This document shows, one piece after another, positions 63,427-64,000 of a stretch of DNA of 64,000 bases. The DNA comes from Streptomyces viridiviolaceus (GTDB taxonomy: Bacteria; Actinomycetota; Actinomycetes; Streptomycetales; Streptomycetaceae): NCBI RefSeq assembly GCF_014650995.1, contig NZ_BMWA01000011.1, forward strand, positions 124,001 through 188,000. Direction: 5' to 3'. The position numbers and the translations under genes are program-made. Below the pieces are notes generated by a model. The model made no database searches, was not told the DNA's origin, and saw only the letters and a list, made by a program, of their open reading frames with translations. Each line of letters opens with the position of its first letter. The stretch's first letter is position 1.

Positions 63427-64000
63427 CTACGCCAGCAGGCCCGACGACCTCCACAGCCGCCGCCCGACGCCCCGCAGGACGCCGATGTCGTCCAGGAAGT
63501 CGGTCAGCCGCTTGGCGCCTGTCTGCATCACCTCGCGGCGGTGACCGCTGGCCTTGACCTGGGCCATGGCCTCCCGCTTGTCCAGTCCCACGTTCGTGTA
63601 GACCTCGGGGTTGATGAAGGCGACCGAGAAGACCCGGGCGAACTCACCCGAGGTGATGCGGGTGAACTCCTGCGACCACTTCGGGGCCGTCACCATCTGC
63701 CGACGCAGCTCCTCGCGCGCGTACCGCACGTGGCGCGCCTCCTCCACCACGTGGATGCGCGTGACGCCCCGGATCAACGGCTGGATCCGCTCGTCGGGGA
63801 AGGTCAGGCGCTGCATCCAGTCCAGGACCTCCTCGCCGAGCAGCGTGGCGGTGAAGGAGCCGGGCGTGGTGGAGATCGTCTTGAACAGACGGCCCAGGTG
63901 CTGGTGGACCGGGCTCACCGGGTACCACGGGGTCTCACCGCGGGATATCAGCCGGGCGAACATCTTCGAGTGCCGGCACTCGTCCTCGATCTCGGTGAGC
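63427..64000 (-). CDS. AurF-like diiron N-oxygenase (partial, N-terminus outside window)
   Basis: At least 190 residues of a p-aminobenzoate N-oxygenase (AurF)-like protein, C-terminal part. Two ExxH-type iron motifs are visible: EDECRHSKMF at the window edge and VVEEARHVRYAREEL further on. Relatives oxidise arylamines to nitro compounds; many actinobacterial homologues have unknown substrates. Reading continues past position 64000 without a start. Confidence 0.87.
   Translation of the reverse strand, partial: LTEIEDECRHSKMFARLISRGETPWYPVSPVHQHLGRLFKTISTTPGSFTATLLGEEVLDWMQRLTFPDERIQPLIRGVTRIHVVEEARHVRYAREELRRQMVTAPKWSQEFTRITSGEFARVFSVAFINPEVYTNVGLDKREAMAQVKASGHRREVMQTGAKRLTDFLDDIGVLRGVGRRLWRSSGLLA

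Overview
The window is chromosomal DNA of a Streptomyces, very close in gene order and sequence to the S. coelicolor A3(2)/S. lividans group. The evidence is the very high GC content with strong third-position GC, GTG and TTG starts, WhiB-like and SigH proteins, a conservon, a DasR chitosugar regulon and nickel superoxide dismutase with its maturation peptidase. I saw no tRNA, rRNA, CRISPR array or intact mobile element.

Layout, left to right. 1-3.5 kb: class Ia ribonucleotide reductase (nrdB partial, nrdA) on the minus strand, behind a cobalamin riboswitch and two NrdR-type boxes. 3.5-4.0 kb: a decayed IS605-family tnpB relic that supplies the stop codon of the adjacent acetyltransferase gene. 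4.0-6.5 kb: acetyltransferase and a monocarboxylate-type symporter with its small partner. 6.6-15 kb: the amino-sugar region: dasR, dasABC importer, beta-N-acetylglucosaminidase, nagB and a SIS sugar-phosphate enzyme, linked by DasR operators (dre). 15-22.8 kb: SDR/TetR pair, PdtaS-type kinase, wblE, a lipid/diacylglycerol kinase, and sigH with its RsbW-like anti-sigma gene. 22.8-26 kb: cation/proton antiporter, PLP enzyme, peptidoglycan amidase.

26.3-29 kb holds the most distinctive system: a family 2B encapsulin shell gene (HK97 fold carrying a cyclic-nucleotide-binding domain) followed by a polyprenyl diphosphate synthase whose disordered N-terminus has the look of a cargo-loading region. 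29-36 kb: acetyltransferase, small zinc protein, sodN/sodX, CGNR regulator, methyltransferase and an amino-acid ABC importer. 36-42 kb: malic enzyme, quinone oxidoreductase, a small HTH/Clp-N pair, and a PadR/DUF4097 pair. 42.6-52 kb: multifunctional 2-oxoglutarate dehydrogenase, a two-component system, a spermidine-synthase-like methyltransferase fold, and lon under HspR (HAIR) and probably ClgR control. 52-61 kb: secreted GH25 lysozyme, MarR, PP2C-like protein and a complete conservon (cvnABCD) with a styrene-monooxygenase-like flavoprotein as its fifth gene. 61-64 kb: NlpC/P60 hydrolase, TetR, and the end of an AurF-like diiron oxygenase gene.

Several genes connect physiologically: GlcNAc/chitosugar import and breakdown (das, nagB, SIS enzyme) with DasR feedback; stress control (SigH, Lon, WblE, SodN); central carbon flow (malic enzyme, 2-oxoglutarate dehydrogenase); and envelope maintenance (amidase, GH25, NlpC/P60). 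Functions are inferred from family resemblance and motifs read by eye; no database search was run.
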